This document shows positions 10,241-18,298 of a DNA stretch of 64,000 bases, piece by piece. The position numbers and the translations under genes are program-made. Below the pieces are notes generated by a model. It did no database searches and was not told the origin of the DNA. It saw nothing but the letters and a program-made list of their open reading frames with translations. The DNA is from Alteribacillus sp041949975 (GTDB lineage: Bacteria; Bacillota; Bacilli; Bacillales; Marinococcaceae): assembly GCF_041949975.1 (NCBI RefSeq), contig NZ_JBHFQG010000002.1, positions 173,039-237,038 of the forward strand, given 5' to 3'. The stretch's first letter is position 1, and each line of letters opens with the position of its first letter.

Positions 10241-10339
10241 GCACTTATAGGACTGTTTTTACCCTTATCGATTATACACATGGAAAATTTTAATTTGATC
10301 TATACTAAGAAAAGAAGTAATGGTTGTAAGAAGATAAAC

Positions 10340-10548
10340 ATAGCGCAGGGGAACAGCTCAGCGTCCAATTAAGGGCGCTTCAGCTTTTCTAATAAGGTAA
10401 GAAAATATATAATTTTGTGCTTTGTGTCTAGCTTCAACGCCCAGCCTCTCGGGGTTAAATAACCTCCAGTCATTAAAGGCAAAAAACGACTTTATTGCCT
10501 GGAGAACATTTACCTGTCGAGGCTGATCAGGGCGCTTCCGCTTTTCTA
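10340..10548 (+). repeat. Mosaic intergenic repeat, copy A (short form plus tandem right end)
   Basis: The main unit (about 10388-10548) starts with GTCTAGCTTCAACGCCCAGC and ends with CGAGGCTGATCAGGGCGCTT. These ends are shared with the copies at 18.3 and 48.5 kb (GCCCAGCCTCTCGG at the left, CAGGGCGCTTGCGCTTTT at the right). The ends are roughly complementary (CAGCCTCTCG versus CGAGGCTG), so the whole unit can fold on itself. The central hairpin modules of the other copies are absent. A second partial right end (CAGCTCAGCG to GGGCGCTTCAGCTTTTCTAA) lies at 10352-10393. The unit stops about two bases before the rimP Shine-Dalgarno sequence, so it forms the leader of the nusA operon. Confidence 0.75.
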
Positions 10549-10563
10549 ATAAGGAGGTAAGTG

Positions 10564-11034
10564 ATGAGCGAGAGAATAAAAGATACAACATCCAGGCTGG
10601 CACAGCCTATCTTAGAAGAAATGAATTTAGAACTAGTTGATGTGGAATACAAAAAAGAAGGGAAAAACTGGTTTCTGCGCGTATTTATAGATGGAGAAAA
10701 CGGCGTAGATATTGAAGACTGCGGCAAAGTAAGCGAACAGCTCAGTGAAAAGCTTGATGAAGAAGACCCTATTCAAGGCATGTATTATCTAGAAGTGTCT
10801 TCTCCAGGCGCTGAACGCCCGTTGAAACATGAAAAAGACATTGTCCGTTCTATTGGTAAGCATGTATATGTAACTACCTATGAAGCCATTGACGGAGAAA
10901 AAGCATTTGAAGGATTACTAAAAGACTTTGATGGTGAAACATTGACTATCGAAGGAAAAGTGAAGCAAAAAACGATAACGTATGCTGTACCTTACAACAA
11001 GGTGGCAAAAGCAAGACTTGCTATCCAATTTTAA
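10564..11034 (+). CDS. rimP: Ribosome maturation factor RimP
   Basis: Assists maturation of the 30S subunit. The 156 residues have the usual two-domain layout: an N-terminal alpha/beta domain with LELVDVEYKKEGKNWFLRVFID and the conserved EVSSPGAERPL, then a C-terminal SH3-like barrel. The ATG at 10564 is chosen over the GTG at 10561 because AAGGAGGT ends at 10558, giving a five-base gap rather than two, and because the resulting protein is exactly the length of B. subtilis RimP. First gene of the rimP-nusA-rnpM-ylxQ-infB-ylxP-rbfA operon. Confidence 0.95.
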   Translation: MSERIKDTTSRLAQPILEEMNLELVDVEYKKEGKNWFLRVFIDGENGVDIEDCGKVSEQLSEKLDEEDPIQGMYYLEVSSPGAERPLKHEKDIVRSIGKHVYVTTYEAIDGEKAFEGLLKDFDGETLTIEGKVKQKTITYAVPYNKVAKARLAIQF

Positions 11035-11093
11035 GAGGATGCCGAAACTGAAGAGAAAACGGCCAACCGGCAATAAAGGGGGAACCAAAGTCC

Positions 11094-12272
11094 ATGAATA
11101 GTGATTTTATGGATGCACTAACGACATTAGAAACCGATAAAGGTATTGAAAAAGAGGTTATTATAGAAGCCATTGAAGCAGCATTGATTTCAGCTTACAA
11201 ACGAAACTTTAATCAAGCTCAAAATGTGCGTGTGGATATTAACCGGGAAAACGGCAGTATCCGGGTATTTGCCCGAAAAGAAATAGTTGAAGAAGTGTTT
11301 GACCCCCGGCTTGAAATTTCGCTCGATGCAGCAAAAGAAATTAACCCCAGCTATGAACTGGATGACGTGGTAGAGCTTGAAGTAACGCCGAAAAACTTCG
11401 GAAGAATTGCAGCTCAAACCGCTAAACAGGTTGTTACCCAGCGGGTGCGTGAAGCAGAAAGAAGCATCATTTATTCTGACTTTATTGACCGGGAAGAAGA
11501 TATCATGACAGGCATTGTACAGCGCCAGGATAATCGTTTCATTTACGTTGATCTTGGGAAAGTAGAAGCGCTGCTTCCACAGGGAGAGCAAATGCCAAAT
11601 GAAACCTATAAACACAATGACCGAATTAAAGCATATATAACAAAAGTAGAAAAGACCACAAAAGGTCCTCAAATTCTTATTTCCCGCAGTCATCCTGGAT
11701 TATTAAAGCGATTATTCGAGCTCGAAGTTCCAGAAATATATGATGGAACGGTAGAAATCTTATCGGTCGCAAGAGAAGCAGGTGATCGATCTAAAATTTC
11801 TGTTTACGCTGAAGATCCAGACGTAGATCCGGTAGGAGCTTGTGTTGGCCCAAAAGGACAGCGCGTCCAGGCTATTGTCGATGAGCTGAAAGGTGAAAAG
11901 ATCGATATTGTGCATTGGTCTGAAGATACGTTTGAATATGTATCTAATGCGTTAAGCCCATCTAAAGTACTCGATGTCCAAGTGGATGAAGAAGAAAAAA
12001 GCACACTCGTAATTGTTCCTGATTATCAACTTTCACTGGCGATTGGTAAACGAGGGCAAAACGCTAGACTTGCAGCAAAATTAACAGGCTGGAAGATTGA
12101 TATTAAAAGCGAATCAGAAGCGGAAGAACTCGGAATGTATGACCCTAATTCTCCGGCTTCTGCACATTCTGCTTCAAACAACGAAGAAGAATCGGACGAA
12201 CTGCTTGAAAGTGATGAAGCTCTTTCATTTGAAGATACAAGCAGTGACGAAGATAATTTGGAAGAAGATTGA
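11094..12272 (+). CDS. nusA: Transcription termination/antitermination factor NusA
   Basis: RNA polymerase-binding factor that modulates pausing and intrinsic termination. Domain order: an N-terminal RNAP-binding domain (1-125), an S1 domain around 135-200 (DIMTGIVQRQDNRFIYVDLG), then two KH domains (around 230-345) with GACVGPKGQRVQAI and the second GXXG-type LAIGKRGQNARLAA. There are no C-terminal acidic AR repeats of the enterobacterial type, but the last 40 residues are rich in Ser, Glu and Asp, making the protein about 20 residues longer than the B. subtilis one. The ATG is preceded by AAGGGGGAA. It is followed after 24 bases by rnpM. Confidence 0.96.
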   Translation: MNSDFMDALTTLETDKGIEKEVIIEAIEAALISAYKRNFNQAQNVRVDINRENGSIRVFARKEIVEEVFDPRLEISLDAAKEINPSYELDDVVELEVTPKNFGRIAAQTAKQVVTQRVREAERSIIYSDFIDREEDIMTGIVQRQDNRFIYVDLGKVEALLPQGEQMPNETYKHNDRIKAYITKVEKTTKGPQILISRSHPGLLKRLFELEVPEIYDGTVEILSVAREAGDRSKISVYAEDPDVDPVGACVGPKGQRVQAIVDELKGEKIDIVHWSEDTFEYVSNALSPSKVLDVQVDEEEKSTLVIVPDYQLSLAIGKRGQNARLAAKLTGWKIDIKSESEAEELGMYDPNSPASAHSASNNEEESDELLESDEALSFEDTSSDEDNLEED

Positions 12273-12296
12273 TGGGTGGAAAAGGAGCGAAGAACC

Positions 12297-12569
12297 TTGA
12301 AAAAGAAAAAGGCTATACGAAAATGCATTGTTACCGGTGAAGCGAAAGAGAAAAAAGAACTCATTCGTATCGTAAGAGACCCGGACGGAAATGTCTTTGT
12401 CGACCATACTGGCAAGAAAAACGGCCGTGGCGCTTATTTGACTAATGATGAACAATGCTTTCTTGAGGCCAAAAAGAAAGACGCTCTCTCCCGTCATTTA
12501 AACATTCAAGTTTCTCCGGAGGATTACGAACGCCTGCTCGAAGAAAGAAAGAAAGGAACGAAGAAATGA
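12297..12569 (+). CDS. rnpM: RNase P modulator RnpM (YlxR)
   Basis: Small RNA-binding protein of the YlxR family, recently linked to RNase P modulation. The family signature is clear: RKCIVTGE near the N-terminus, then ELIRIVRDPDGNVFVD and GKKNGRGAYL. The TTG at 12297 is chosen because AAAGGAG lies nine bases upstream and the N-terminus (a lysine-rich stretch before AIRKCIV) then fits the family. An upstream in-frame GTG at 12276 would add seven residues without a ribosome site. It overlaps the next gene by four bases, implying translational coupling. Confidence 0.9.
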   Translation: MKKKKAIRKCIVTGEAKEKKELIRIVRDPDGNVFVDHTGKKNGRGAYLTNDEQCFLEAKKKDALSRHLNIQVSPEDYERLLEERKKGTKK

Positions 12570-12868
12570 ACCGTTCTTTTTACTCATTCCTCGGGCTGGC
12601 TGCTAAAGCCGGTAAAATAAAGACTGGAGAAGAAACAGTACTGAAAGAGATTAGAAGTCAGTCTGTACATCTTGTCATTATGGCCGGAGATGCTTCACCA
12701 AATACACAAAAAAAATTCAAAGATAAGTCCAGCTATTATCAAGTGCCGCTCTTCATTGCAGGTAACCGGGATGTGCTCGGTCATGCTATTGGGAAAAATA
12801 GCCGTGTAATTATTGGCGTTACAGATAAAGGATTTGCCAAAAAGCTGATCTCAATGCTGGATCATTAG
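12566..12868 (+). CDS. ylxQ: L7Ae-family K-turn-binding ribosomal-type protein YlxQ
   Basis: 100-residue homologue of the L7Ae/L30e/S12e family that binds kink-turns. Features are an N-terminal FLGLAAKAGKIKTGEE, a central LVIMAGDASPNTQKK and a C-terminal GHAIGKNSRVIIGVTDKGFAKKL. The start ATG overlaps the rnpM stop codon. Its constant place between nusA/rnpM and infB ties it to translation, but no essential role is established in Bacillus. Confidence 0.92.
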   Translation: MNRSFYSFLGLAAKAGKIKTGEETVLKEIRSQSVHLVIMAGDASPNTQKKFKDKSSYYQVPLFIAGNRDVLGHAIGKNSRVIIGVTDKGFAKKLISMLDH

Positions 12869-12886
12869 AAGGTGGAGGTTATGCTT

Positions 12887-14992
12887 ATGAAAAAAATGAG
12901 AGTTTATGAATATGCGAAATCGGTAAATAAATCAAGCAAGGAAATAGTAGAACAATTAAAAAACATGAATGTAAATGTTTCTAATCATATGTCCGTTATT
13001 GATGAAAGCACCATTGCAAAGCTAGAAGGCGGTCCAAAAAATAATACGGCACAAGCTGCTAGCTCAAACAGCGAACGAGAGGATTCTAAGAAAAAAAATA
13101 TGAAAGACAACAATAAAAGCAAACCAAAGAACCCGCAGAATAATCCAAACAAAAACAACGCAAAAAAAGGTAAAAAGCAAAAAGGGAAAAAAGATAATCG
13201 CAAGCAGCACCCTAAAGAATCCAAGCAGGCTGCAGCTGTACCTGAAAAGATTACGTACAGCGGTTCTCTAACCGTTGGGGAACTCGCTGAGAAGTTAAAT
13301 AAAGATTCTTCAGAGCTTATAAAAAAATTAATGTTTCTCGGCGTGATGGCTACCAAAAATGAGGATTTAGAAAAAGAAACCATTGAGCTTATTGCAGAAG
13401 ATTATGGGGTAGAAGTAGAAGAAGAAATAGAAATTGATGAACTTGATATTGAGAATCAAGTGGAAGACGATGATCCGGCAAAATTGGAAGAACGCCCACC
13501 AGTCGTTACGATCATGGGACATGTCGATCACGGGAAAACGACACTTCTTGACTCCATCCGTCACACAAAAGTCACCGCAGGAGAAGCAGGCGGGATCACA
13601 CAGCACATCGGTGCGTATCAAGTAAGAGAAAACGGAAAAAAAATAACGTTTTTAGATACCCCTGGGCACGCAGCTTTTACTACTATGCGGGCTAGAGGTG
13701 CGCAAGTAACGGACATTACCATTCTAGTTGTAGCGGCAGATGACGGGGTTATGCCGCAGACGAAAGAAGCAATTAACCATGCTAAAGCAGCAGAAGTGCC
13801 GATCATTGTCGCTGTAAATAAAATGGATAAAGAAGGAGCCAATCCGGACCGTGTCATGCAGGAGTTAACCGAATTTGAACTAGTCCCTGAAGCATGGGGC
13901 GGTGACACCATTTTCGTAAATGTGTCCGCATTAAAAGGGGACGGTATTGACGAACTGCTTGAAATGATTCTACTTGTGGCTGAAGTAGAAGAACTTAAAG
14001 CAAATCCTGATAAGCGTGCCCGCGGAACTGTTGTAGAAGCAGAACTTGATAAAGGACGAGGTCCTGTTGCAACCCTCTTGGTGCAAGAAGGGACAATGAA
14101 CGTAGGAGATCCAATCGTTGTTGGTAACACGTATGGTAAAATACGTGCGATGGTTAACGACCTTGGGAAACGAGAAAAAACAGCCGGCCCTTCCACTCCG
14201 GTAGAGATAACAGGCTTGAACGGAGTTCCTAATGCCGGGGATCAATTTATTATTTTTGAGGATGAGAAGAAAGCCCGTCAATTCGGGGAAGCAAGAGCCA
14301 GCCGTGCACGGGAAGAAGAAAGAAGCCAGACATCAAAAGTAAGTATTGATGATTTGTTTGAACAAATACAGGAAGGCGATGTAAAAGAGATCAACGTAAT
14401 TGTAAAGGCAGACGTACAAGGTTCTGTCGAAGCCGTGAAAGGGTCTCTTGAAAAAATTAACGTGGAAGGTGCCAAAATAAATATCATTCACGCAGGAGCT
14501 GGAGCCATTGCCGAATCCGATGTCATTCTAGCTTCCGCATCCAATGCACTTATTATCGGCTTTAACGTAAGACCAGATGCCAATGCAAAACGAACAGCAG
14601 AAGCTGAAAAGGTAGATATTCGTCTCCACCGTGTCATTTATGATGCAATTGAAGAAATTGAATCTGCGATGAAAGGTATGCTTGACCCTGAATATCAAGA
14701 AAAAGTTATTGGTCAGGTAGAGGTTCGTCAGCTGTTTAAAGTTTCCCGCATTGGAACCATTGCTGGAAGTTATGTTCTTGAAGGAAAAGTGACAAGAGAT
14801 TCCAGCGTGCGTTTAATTCGTGATGGTGTTGTCATATACGAAGGAAACATCAACGCATTGAAACGTTACAAAGATGACGTAAAAGAAGTAGCTGCCGGGT
14901 ATGAGTGCGGTATTACACTTGAAAACTTTAACGATGTAAAAGAAGGCGATATTATTGAAGCTTACATCATGGAGGAAATTAAGCCCGCATGA
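12887..14992 (+). CDS. infB: Translation initiation factor IF-2
   Basis: GTPase that places initiator fMet-tRNA on the ribosome. The start at 12887 (third possible) gives MKKMRVYEYAK, the family N-terminus, with GGTGGAGG eight bases upstream; the GTG at 12872 and ATG at 12881 are badly spaced. Layout: an N-terminal helical IF2N domain, a lysine/asparagine/glutamine-rich disordered linker (roughly 50-115), and a second IF2N-like segment near 125-165. Then comes the G domain with GHVDHGKT at 211-218, DTPGH and NKMDKEGA, followed by domains II-IV. 701 residues. It overlaps ylxP by four bases. Confidence 0.97.
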   Translation: MKKMRVYEYAKSVNKSSKEIVEQLKNMNVNVSNHMSVIDESTIAKLEGGPKNNTAQAASSNSEREDSKKKNMKDNNKSKPKNPQNNPNKNNAKKGKKQKGKKDNRKQHPKESKQAAAVPEKITYSGSLTVGELAEKLNKDSSELIKKLMFLGVMATKNEDLEKETIELIAEDYGVEVEEEIEIDELDIENQVEDDDPAKLEERPPVVTIMGHVDHGKTTLLDSIRHTKVTAGEAGGITQHIGAYQVRENGKKITFLDTPGHAAFTTMRARGAQVTDITILVVAADDGVMPQTKEAINHAKAAEVPIIVAVNKMDKEGANPDRVMQELTEFELVPEAWGGDTIFVNVSALKGDGIDELLEMILLVAEVEELKANPDKRARGTVVEAELDKGRGPVATLLVQEGTMNVGDPIVVGNTYGKIRAMVNDLGKREKTAGPSTPVEITGLNGVPNAGDQFIIFEDEKKARQFGEARASRAREEERSQTSKVSIDDLFEQIQEGDVKEINVIVKADVQGSVEAVKGSLEKINVEGAKINIIHAGAGAIAESDVILASASNALIIGFNVRPDANAKRTAEAEKVDIRLHRVIYDAIEEIESAMKGMLDPEYQEKVIGQVEVRQLFKVSRIGTIAGSYVLEGKVTRDSSVRLIRDGVVIYEGNINALKRYKDDVKEVAAGYECGITLENFNDVKEGDIIEAYIMEEIKPA

Positions 14993-15267
14993 TAGGTGTC
15001 GTGCATTGTGAATGCCTTATTTACCAAGCCCAGTCATTAAAAGAAAAACGAGCGGTACTAAAAAGTATAACTGCGAGATTGAAGCAAAGGCTAAACGTAT
15101 CGGTCGCAGAAATGGATTATCATAACCTCTGGCAGCGCACAGCAATTTCTATTGTTACTATTAATCAAGAAAGACAAATAGTGGAAAAAGAACTGCAGAC
15201 AGCCCTGGAAATAATAGATCGAATGCCAGAGATGGAACGGACCGTAACAGAATACGAATGGCTTTAA
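14989..15267 (+). CDS. ylxP: DUF503 family protein YlxP
   Basis: 92-residue conserved protein of unknown biochemical function, found between infB and rbfA in Firmicutes. It starts with MIGVVHCECLIYQAQSLKEKRAVLKSI, typical of DUF503, followed by an RLKQRLNVSVAEMDYHNLWQ segment. The start codon overlaps the infB stop (ATGA), so it is translationally coupled. The neighbourhood suggests a role in ribosome assembly or translation; that is inference only. Confidence 0.9.
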   Translation: MIGVVHCECLIYQAQSLKEKRAVLKSITARLKQRLNVSVAEMDYHNLWQRTAISIVTINQERQIVEKELQTALEIIDRMPEMERTVTEYEWL

Positions 15268-15284
15268 TAAAGGAGGCAGCGGAT

Positions 15285-15635
15285 ATGAGTAATGTCAGAG
15301 CTGACCGAGTAGGTGAACAAATAAAAAAAGAGCTTGCCGATATTTTAGCCCGTGAGGTAAAAGATCCGCGCGTTCAATTTGTAACGGTTACCGGTGTAGA
15401 TGTAACAGGTGATTTGCAGCAGGCAAAAGTTTTTGTAACTGTTTTAGGTGAAGAAAAAGATAAAGAAGAAACGTTAAAAGCGTTGCAAAAAGCAAGAGGT
15501 TTTATAAGAAGTGAAATTGGAAACAGAGTTCATTTGCGTAAAACCCCTGAACTTTCTTTTCATTTTGATGAATCTATTGATTACGGCAATCGCATTGAAA
15601 GATTACTAAAAGAGATAAATGAAGAGGAAAGCTAA
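15285..15635 (+). CDS. rbfA: Ribosome-binding factor A
   Basis: 30S maturation and cold-adaptation factor. The 116-residue protein starts MSNVRADRVGEQIKKELADIL. Other family blocks are KDPRVQFVTVTGVDVTGDLQ, ARGFIRSEIGNRVHLRKTPEL and the C-terminal FDESIDYGNRIERLL. The ATG at 15285 is chosen because AAAGGAGG precedes it and the upstream in-frame ATG at 15258 would start inside the end of ylxP. Probably the last gene of the operon, since a structured element with a T-tract follows. Confidence 0.95.
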   Translation: MSNVRADRVGEQIKKELADILAREVKDPRVQFVTVTGVDVTGDLQQAKVFVTVLGEEKDKEETLKALQKARGFIRSEIGNRVHLRKTPELSFHFDESIDYGNRIERLLKEINEEES

Positions 15636-15658
15636 GAAAAGCTTTAACAATAAACGGC

Positions 15659-15760
15659 AAAGCTGTCTCTAAAGTAAAAATGGATGCAAAAGGGTACATC
15701 ACCTGTACGAGCCTGCCTTCTGCAGACCCGGGGCATCCTTCTTTATGGACAGCTTTTTTA
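15659..15760 (+). terminator. Long branched terminator / structured RNA candidate between rbfA and truB
   Basis: Nested complementary segments: AAAGCTGTC (15659-15667) with GACAGCTTT (15748-15756); AAAG (15671-15674) with CTTT (15741-15744); GGATGC (15682-15687) with GCATCC (15733-15738). The apex holds two small hairpins, GTAC-N7-GTAC (15694-15708) and CTGC with GCAG (about 15713-15724). The outer stem ends in a seven-T run, so it can terminate transcription. It is far larger and more branched than the other terminators in the window. Confidence 0.6.
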
Positions 15761-15854
15761 CACTGTTAAGAAAGCACAACATGGTATCGGTGTAGAGCTT
15801 AGTTAAAACGATGGCCGCCGCCATAAAAGGTTCGCGATAAGCCGGATTTTCTAA
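15755..15854 (+). repeat. 97-bp-type intergenic repeat, copy at 15.8 kb
   Basis: Starts TTTTACACTGTTAAGAAAG inside the T-tract of the preceding hairpin and ends CGATAAGCCGGATTTTCTAA. It aligns along its whole length with the element at 46969-47064 (TTTTACACTG left end, GGTG then TTAAAA-rich middle, GGCCGCCGCC versus GGCATTCGCC hairpin, TAAGCCGRGTTTTTCTAA-type right end). Confidence 0.65.
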
Positions 15855-15895
15855 CAAAGAAAATGATTGAGATGGTGTAAGTAGGTGACATACAT

Positions 15896-16804
15896 ATGAC
15901 GGATGGAATTGTTCCTTTATACAAACCTAAAGGCATGACATCTCACGACTGTGTAATGAGATGCAGGCGTATATATGAAACAAAAAAAGTAGGACACACG
16001 GGAACACTAGACCCTGATGTGGAAGGAGCGCTTCCTATTTGTATCGGGAAGGCTACCAAGGTAGCAGAGTACATTACTTTTCTTCCAAAACAGTATGAAG
16101 CAGAGGTAACGTTAGGAATGTCGACCACTACAGAGGATGCCAGCGGGGAAGTAGTGGAAAACAAACCAGTGCAAACGGTACTGACGAAAGAAAGCATTGA
16201 AACGGTTTTTCGGCAATTTCTTGGCAAACAAAGGCAAACCCCTCCCATGTATTCAGCTGTGAAAGTTAATGGGAAAAAATTATATGAATATGCCCGCGAA
16301 GGTTTGACCATAGACAGGCCGTCCAAAATGATTGATATATATGATTTGTCTTTGAGGGAAGAAACATTAAATCACTCAGATGAAAAAGCATCTTTTCGGT
16401 TTCGCGTGACATGCAGTAAAGGCACTTATATTCGAACACTTGCAGTAGATATTGGCAAAGCACTTGGATATCCTGCACATATGTCCTTTTTGAAAAGAAT
16501 AAAATCCGGTCCATTTGCTGCTAAAGAATGTTATACTTTGGAAGAAATACAACAAAAAAAAGATGCAGGCATGCTAGAGAAAACAATTCACCCCATTCAC
16601 AAAGCTTTACAGCATTTAGAACATATTGAAGTTGATGAAAAGACGGCTGATAAGGTTCTTAACGGCAGTGTAATGCCCGCATGGAAACAAACCGAGGATT
16701 CTATATTTCTGTTTTTATATAAGGGTGAAGCTCTGGCCATTTATCAACACCACCCGCGTAAACCAGGATTGATAAAACCAAAAACGATGCTTAAGTCGAA
16801 GTAA
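15896..16804 (+). CDS. truB: tRNA pseudouridine-55 synthase
   Basis: Converts U55 to pseudouridine in the T-loop of tRNAs. The 302 residues include the N-terminal GIVPLYKPKGMTSHDCV, the catalytic motif GHTGTLDPDVEGALP with the nucleophilic Asp, and the later YSAVKVNGKKLYEYAREG and RVTCSKGTYIRTLAVDIG blocks. A C-terminal PUA-like region is short but present. The ATG at 15896 has a modest AGGTGA upstream. It is separated from rbfA by 260 bases of structured repeat, where B. subtilis has a short gap. Confidence 0.96.
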   Translation: MTDGIVPLYKPKGMTSHDCVMRCRRIYETKKVGHTGTLDPDVEGALPICIGKATKVAEYITFLPKQYEAEVTLGMSTTTEDASGEVVENKPVQTVLTKESIETVFRQFLGKQRQTPPMYSAVKVNGKKLYEYAREGLTIDRPSKMIDIYDLSLREETLNHSDEKASFRFRVTCSKGTYIRTLAVDIGKALGYPAHMSFLKRIKSGPFAAKECYTLEEIQQKKDAGMLEKTIHPIHKALQHLEHIEVDEKTADKVLNGSVMPAWKQTEDSIFLFLYKGEALAIYQHHPRKPGLIKPKTMLKSK

Positions 16805-16883
16805 ATGACCCTACTATCAGCTGAGAACTAGTATGGGGTGCTCTTTTTGTAGTAATTATAGTAAAACGGCAGGTGAAAGACCG

Positions 16884-17843
16884 GTGGAAACCATATATTT
16901 ATATCATCAGGAAGATTATCCGGCTTCTTCCTATCCCGAAATCGTTCTTGCGCTTGGATATTTTGACGGCGTTCACCGAGGGCACCAGGAAGTAATACGG
17001 ACAGCCCGGGATATTGCGGATATAAAGGGGAAGGCACTTGGTATAATGACTTTTCATCCTCATCCCAAAGTGGTTCTATCTTCTAAAGTAACTGAAGAAA
17101 GCATGCGTTATATAACCCCTTTACCTGAGAAAGAAGAGCAATTAGCAAAAGAACAGGCAGATTATTTATTTATCGTTCATTTTGATAAGGCATTTGCTGC
17201 TCTTGAGCCGCAGCAATTTATAGACCAGTATGTTATCGACCTCCATGCGGTGCATGTAGTAGCTGGTTTTGATTTTTCATACGGCAGGATGGGAAAAGGA
17301 ACGATGGAAACACTGCCTTTTCACTCAAGAAAAAAATTTGACCAAACTACTGTCGGAAAAGTCACAGACCAGGACCAAAAAATCAGTTCTACGCTCATCA
17401 AAGAAAACATTTTACATGGAGAAATCAGCTCTGCCAATCGGCTTTTAGGCCGTCCATACAGCTTAACAGGCGTAGTTGTAAAAGGGGAACAAAGAGGAAG
17501 AACAATTGGTTTTCCCACTGCGAACGTTCAAATTAACGAACCGTATATTGTCCCAGGGGTCGGTGTGTACGCTGTTCAGCTGAAAGTAAAGGGGAAATGG
17601 TATGACGGGGTATGCAACGTTGGATACAAACCAACTTTTCATGATGAAAAGAGCCCTGTTCCTGAAATAGAAGTACATTTATTTGATTTTAAGGACAATA
17701 TTTACGGGGAAGCCGTGGAAGTTTGGTGGATTGCTTACATTCGCGGAGAAATTAAATTTTCGTCAGCTGAAGAGTTGGTCGATCAAATTGGACGAGACAA
17801 AGAAAAGGCAATACAAATTCTACAGTCCATACCAGCTCCTTAA
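16884..17843 (+). CDS. ribF: Bifunctional riboflavin kinase / FAD synthetase
   Basis: Makes FMN and FAD from riboflavin. The N-terminal FAD-synthetase nucleotidyltransferase domain has ALGYFDGVHRGHQ and FHPHP, plus AGFDFSYGRMGKGTMETL. The C-terminal kinase domain has GEQRGRTIGFPTANVQ and GVYAV followed by GVCNVGYKPTF and EVHLFDF. The GTG at 16884 is chosen: AGGTGA lies seven bases upstream and the protein is 319 residues, close to the family. An in-frame ATG at 16833 would add a cysteine-rich 17-residue tail with no homology. This gene is called ribC in B. subtilis. Confidence 0.95.
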   Translation: METIYLYHQEDYPASSYPEIVLALGYFDGVHRGHQEVIRTARDIADIKGKALGIMTFHPHPKVVLSSKVTEESMRYITPLPEKEEQLAKEQADYLFIVHFDKAFAALEPQQFIDQYVIDLHAVHVVAGFDFSYGRMGKGTMETLPFHSRKKFDQTTVGKVTDQDQKISSTLIKENILHGEISSANRLLGRPYSLTGVVVKGEQRGRTIGFPTANVQINEPYIVPGVGVYAVQLKVKGKWYDGVCNVGYKPTFHDEKSPVPEIEVHLFDFKDNIYGEAVEVWWIAYIRGEIKFSSAEELVDQIGRDKEKAIQILQSIPAP

Positions 17844-17874
17844 AAGTGCTATTGTAAGAAATGGTAATCTACTC

Positions 17875-17903
17875 TTGCATTTTTCAATGAAAAAAGGTAT
17901 TCT
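17875..17903 (+). promoter_or_regulatory. SigA promoter for rpsO
   Basis: TTGCAT at 17875-17880 and TATTCT at 17898-17903 with an ideal 17-base spacer, in the ribF-rpsO gap. It would give a leader of roughly 85-90 bases. S15 genes are often autoregulated through their leader; whether this leader binds S15 cannot be told by eye. Confidence 0.6.
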
Positions 17904-17997
17904 AGTCATTGTACCACATAGAAGCCGTTGCTTGGCCTGTGCGATTCTCCGCCGACTGGCTAGGGAATTGGCGATTAAAAAACAAGGAGGTGTCAGG

Positions 17998-18267
17998 ATG
18001 GCTTTAACACAAGAAAGAAAAAAGGAACTTGTTGAAGAGTTCAAAACTCACGACAATGATACTGGTTCTCCAGAAGTTCAAGTAGCTATCCTTACTGAGC
18101 AGATCAACAGTCTTAACGAGCATTTACGTGATCATAAAAAAGATCACCATTCACGCCGTGGTCTTTTGAAAATGGTTGGTAAGCGTCGTAACTTGCTAAC
18201 GTTCTTGCGTAAGAAGGATGTCACTCGTTATCGTGATTTAATTAAGAAACTCGGCTTGCGCCGATAA
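17998..18267 (+). CDS. rpsO: 30S ribosomal protein S15
   Basis: 89-residue primary 16S rRNA-binding protein of the platform. Its sequence, MALTQERKKELVEEFKTHDN then TGSPEVQVAILTEQIN and HHSRRGLLKMVGKRRNLL, is almost invariant in Bacillus. AAGGAGGTG lies eight bases before the ATG at 17998. A longer open frame extends upstream into ribF, but that extension is not real. It is followed by a strong terminator, so it is probably transcribed alone, with pnp downstream under separate control. Confidence 0.98.
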   Translation: MALTQERKKELVEEFKTHDNDTGSPEVQVAILTEQINSLNEHLRDHKKDHHSRRGLLKMVGKRRNLLTFLRKKDVTRYRDLIKKLGLRR

Positions 18268-18270
18268 GAA

Positions 18271-18298
18271 AAAAAGCGGGAGAAATCCCGCTTTTTGT
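18271..18298 (+). terminator. rpsO terminator
   Basis: AAAAGCGGGA - GAAA - TCCCGCTTTTT: a stable GNRA-type-loop hairpin with a five-T tail, immediately after the rpsO stop. Confidence 0.92.

Larger units (their letters stand above)
10118..10563 (+). other. polC-rimP intergenic region
   Basis: 446 bases without a convincing gene. It holds the polC terminator, an AT-rich stretch where no clear promoter could be fixed (TATACT at 10301 has no partner -35), and from about 10340 repeat sequence that runs up to the ribosome-binding site of rimP. The promoter of the rimP-infB operon must lie here or inside the repeat, unless the polC terminator is read through. Confidence 0.6.

Noticed and set aside
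10068..10250. 60-codon open frame at the end of polC
   Set aside because: Overlaps the polC 3' end and reads through the terminator hairpin.
17683..17997. Long in-frame extension upstream of rpsO
   Set aside because: It runs through the 3' end of ribF in another frame and the S15 family starts at the ATG at 17998 with a strong ribosome site.
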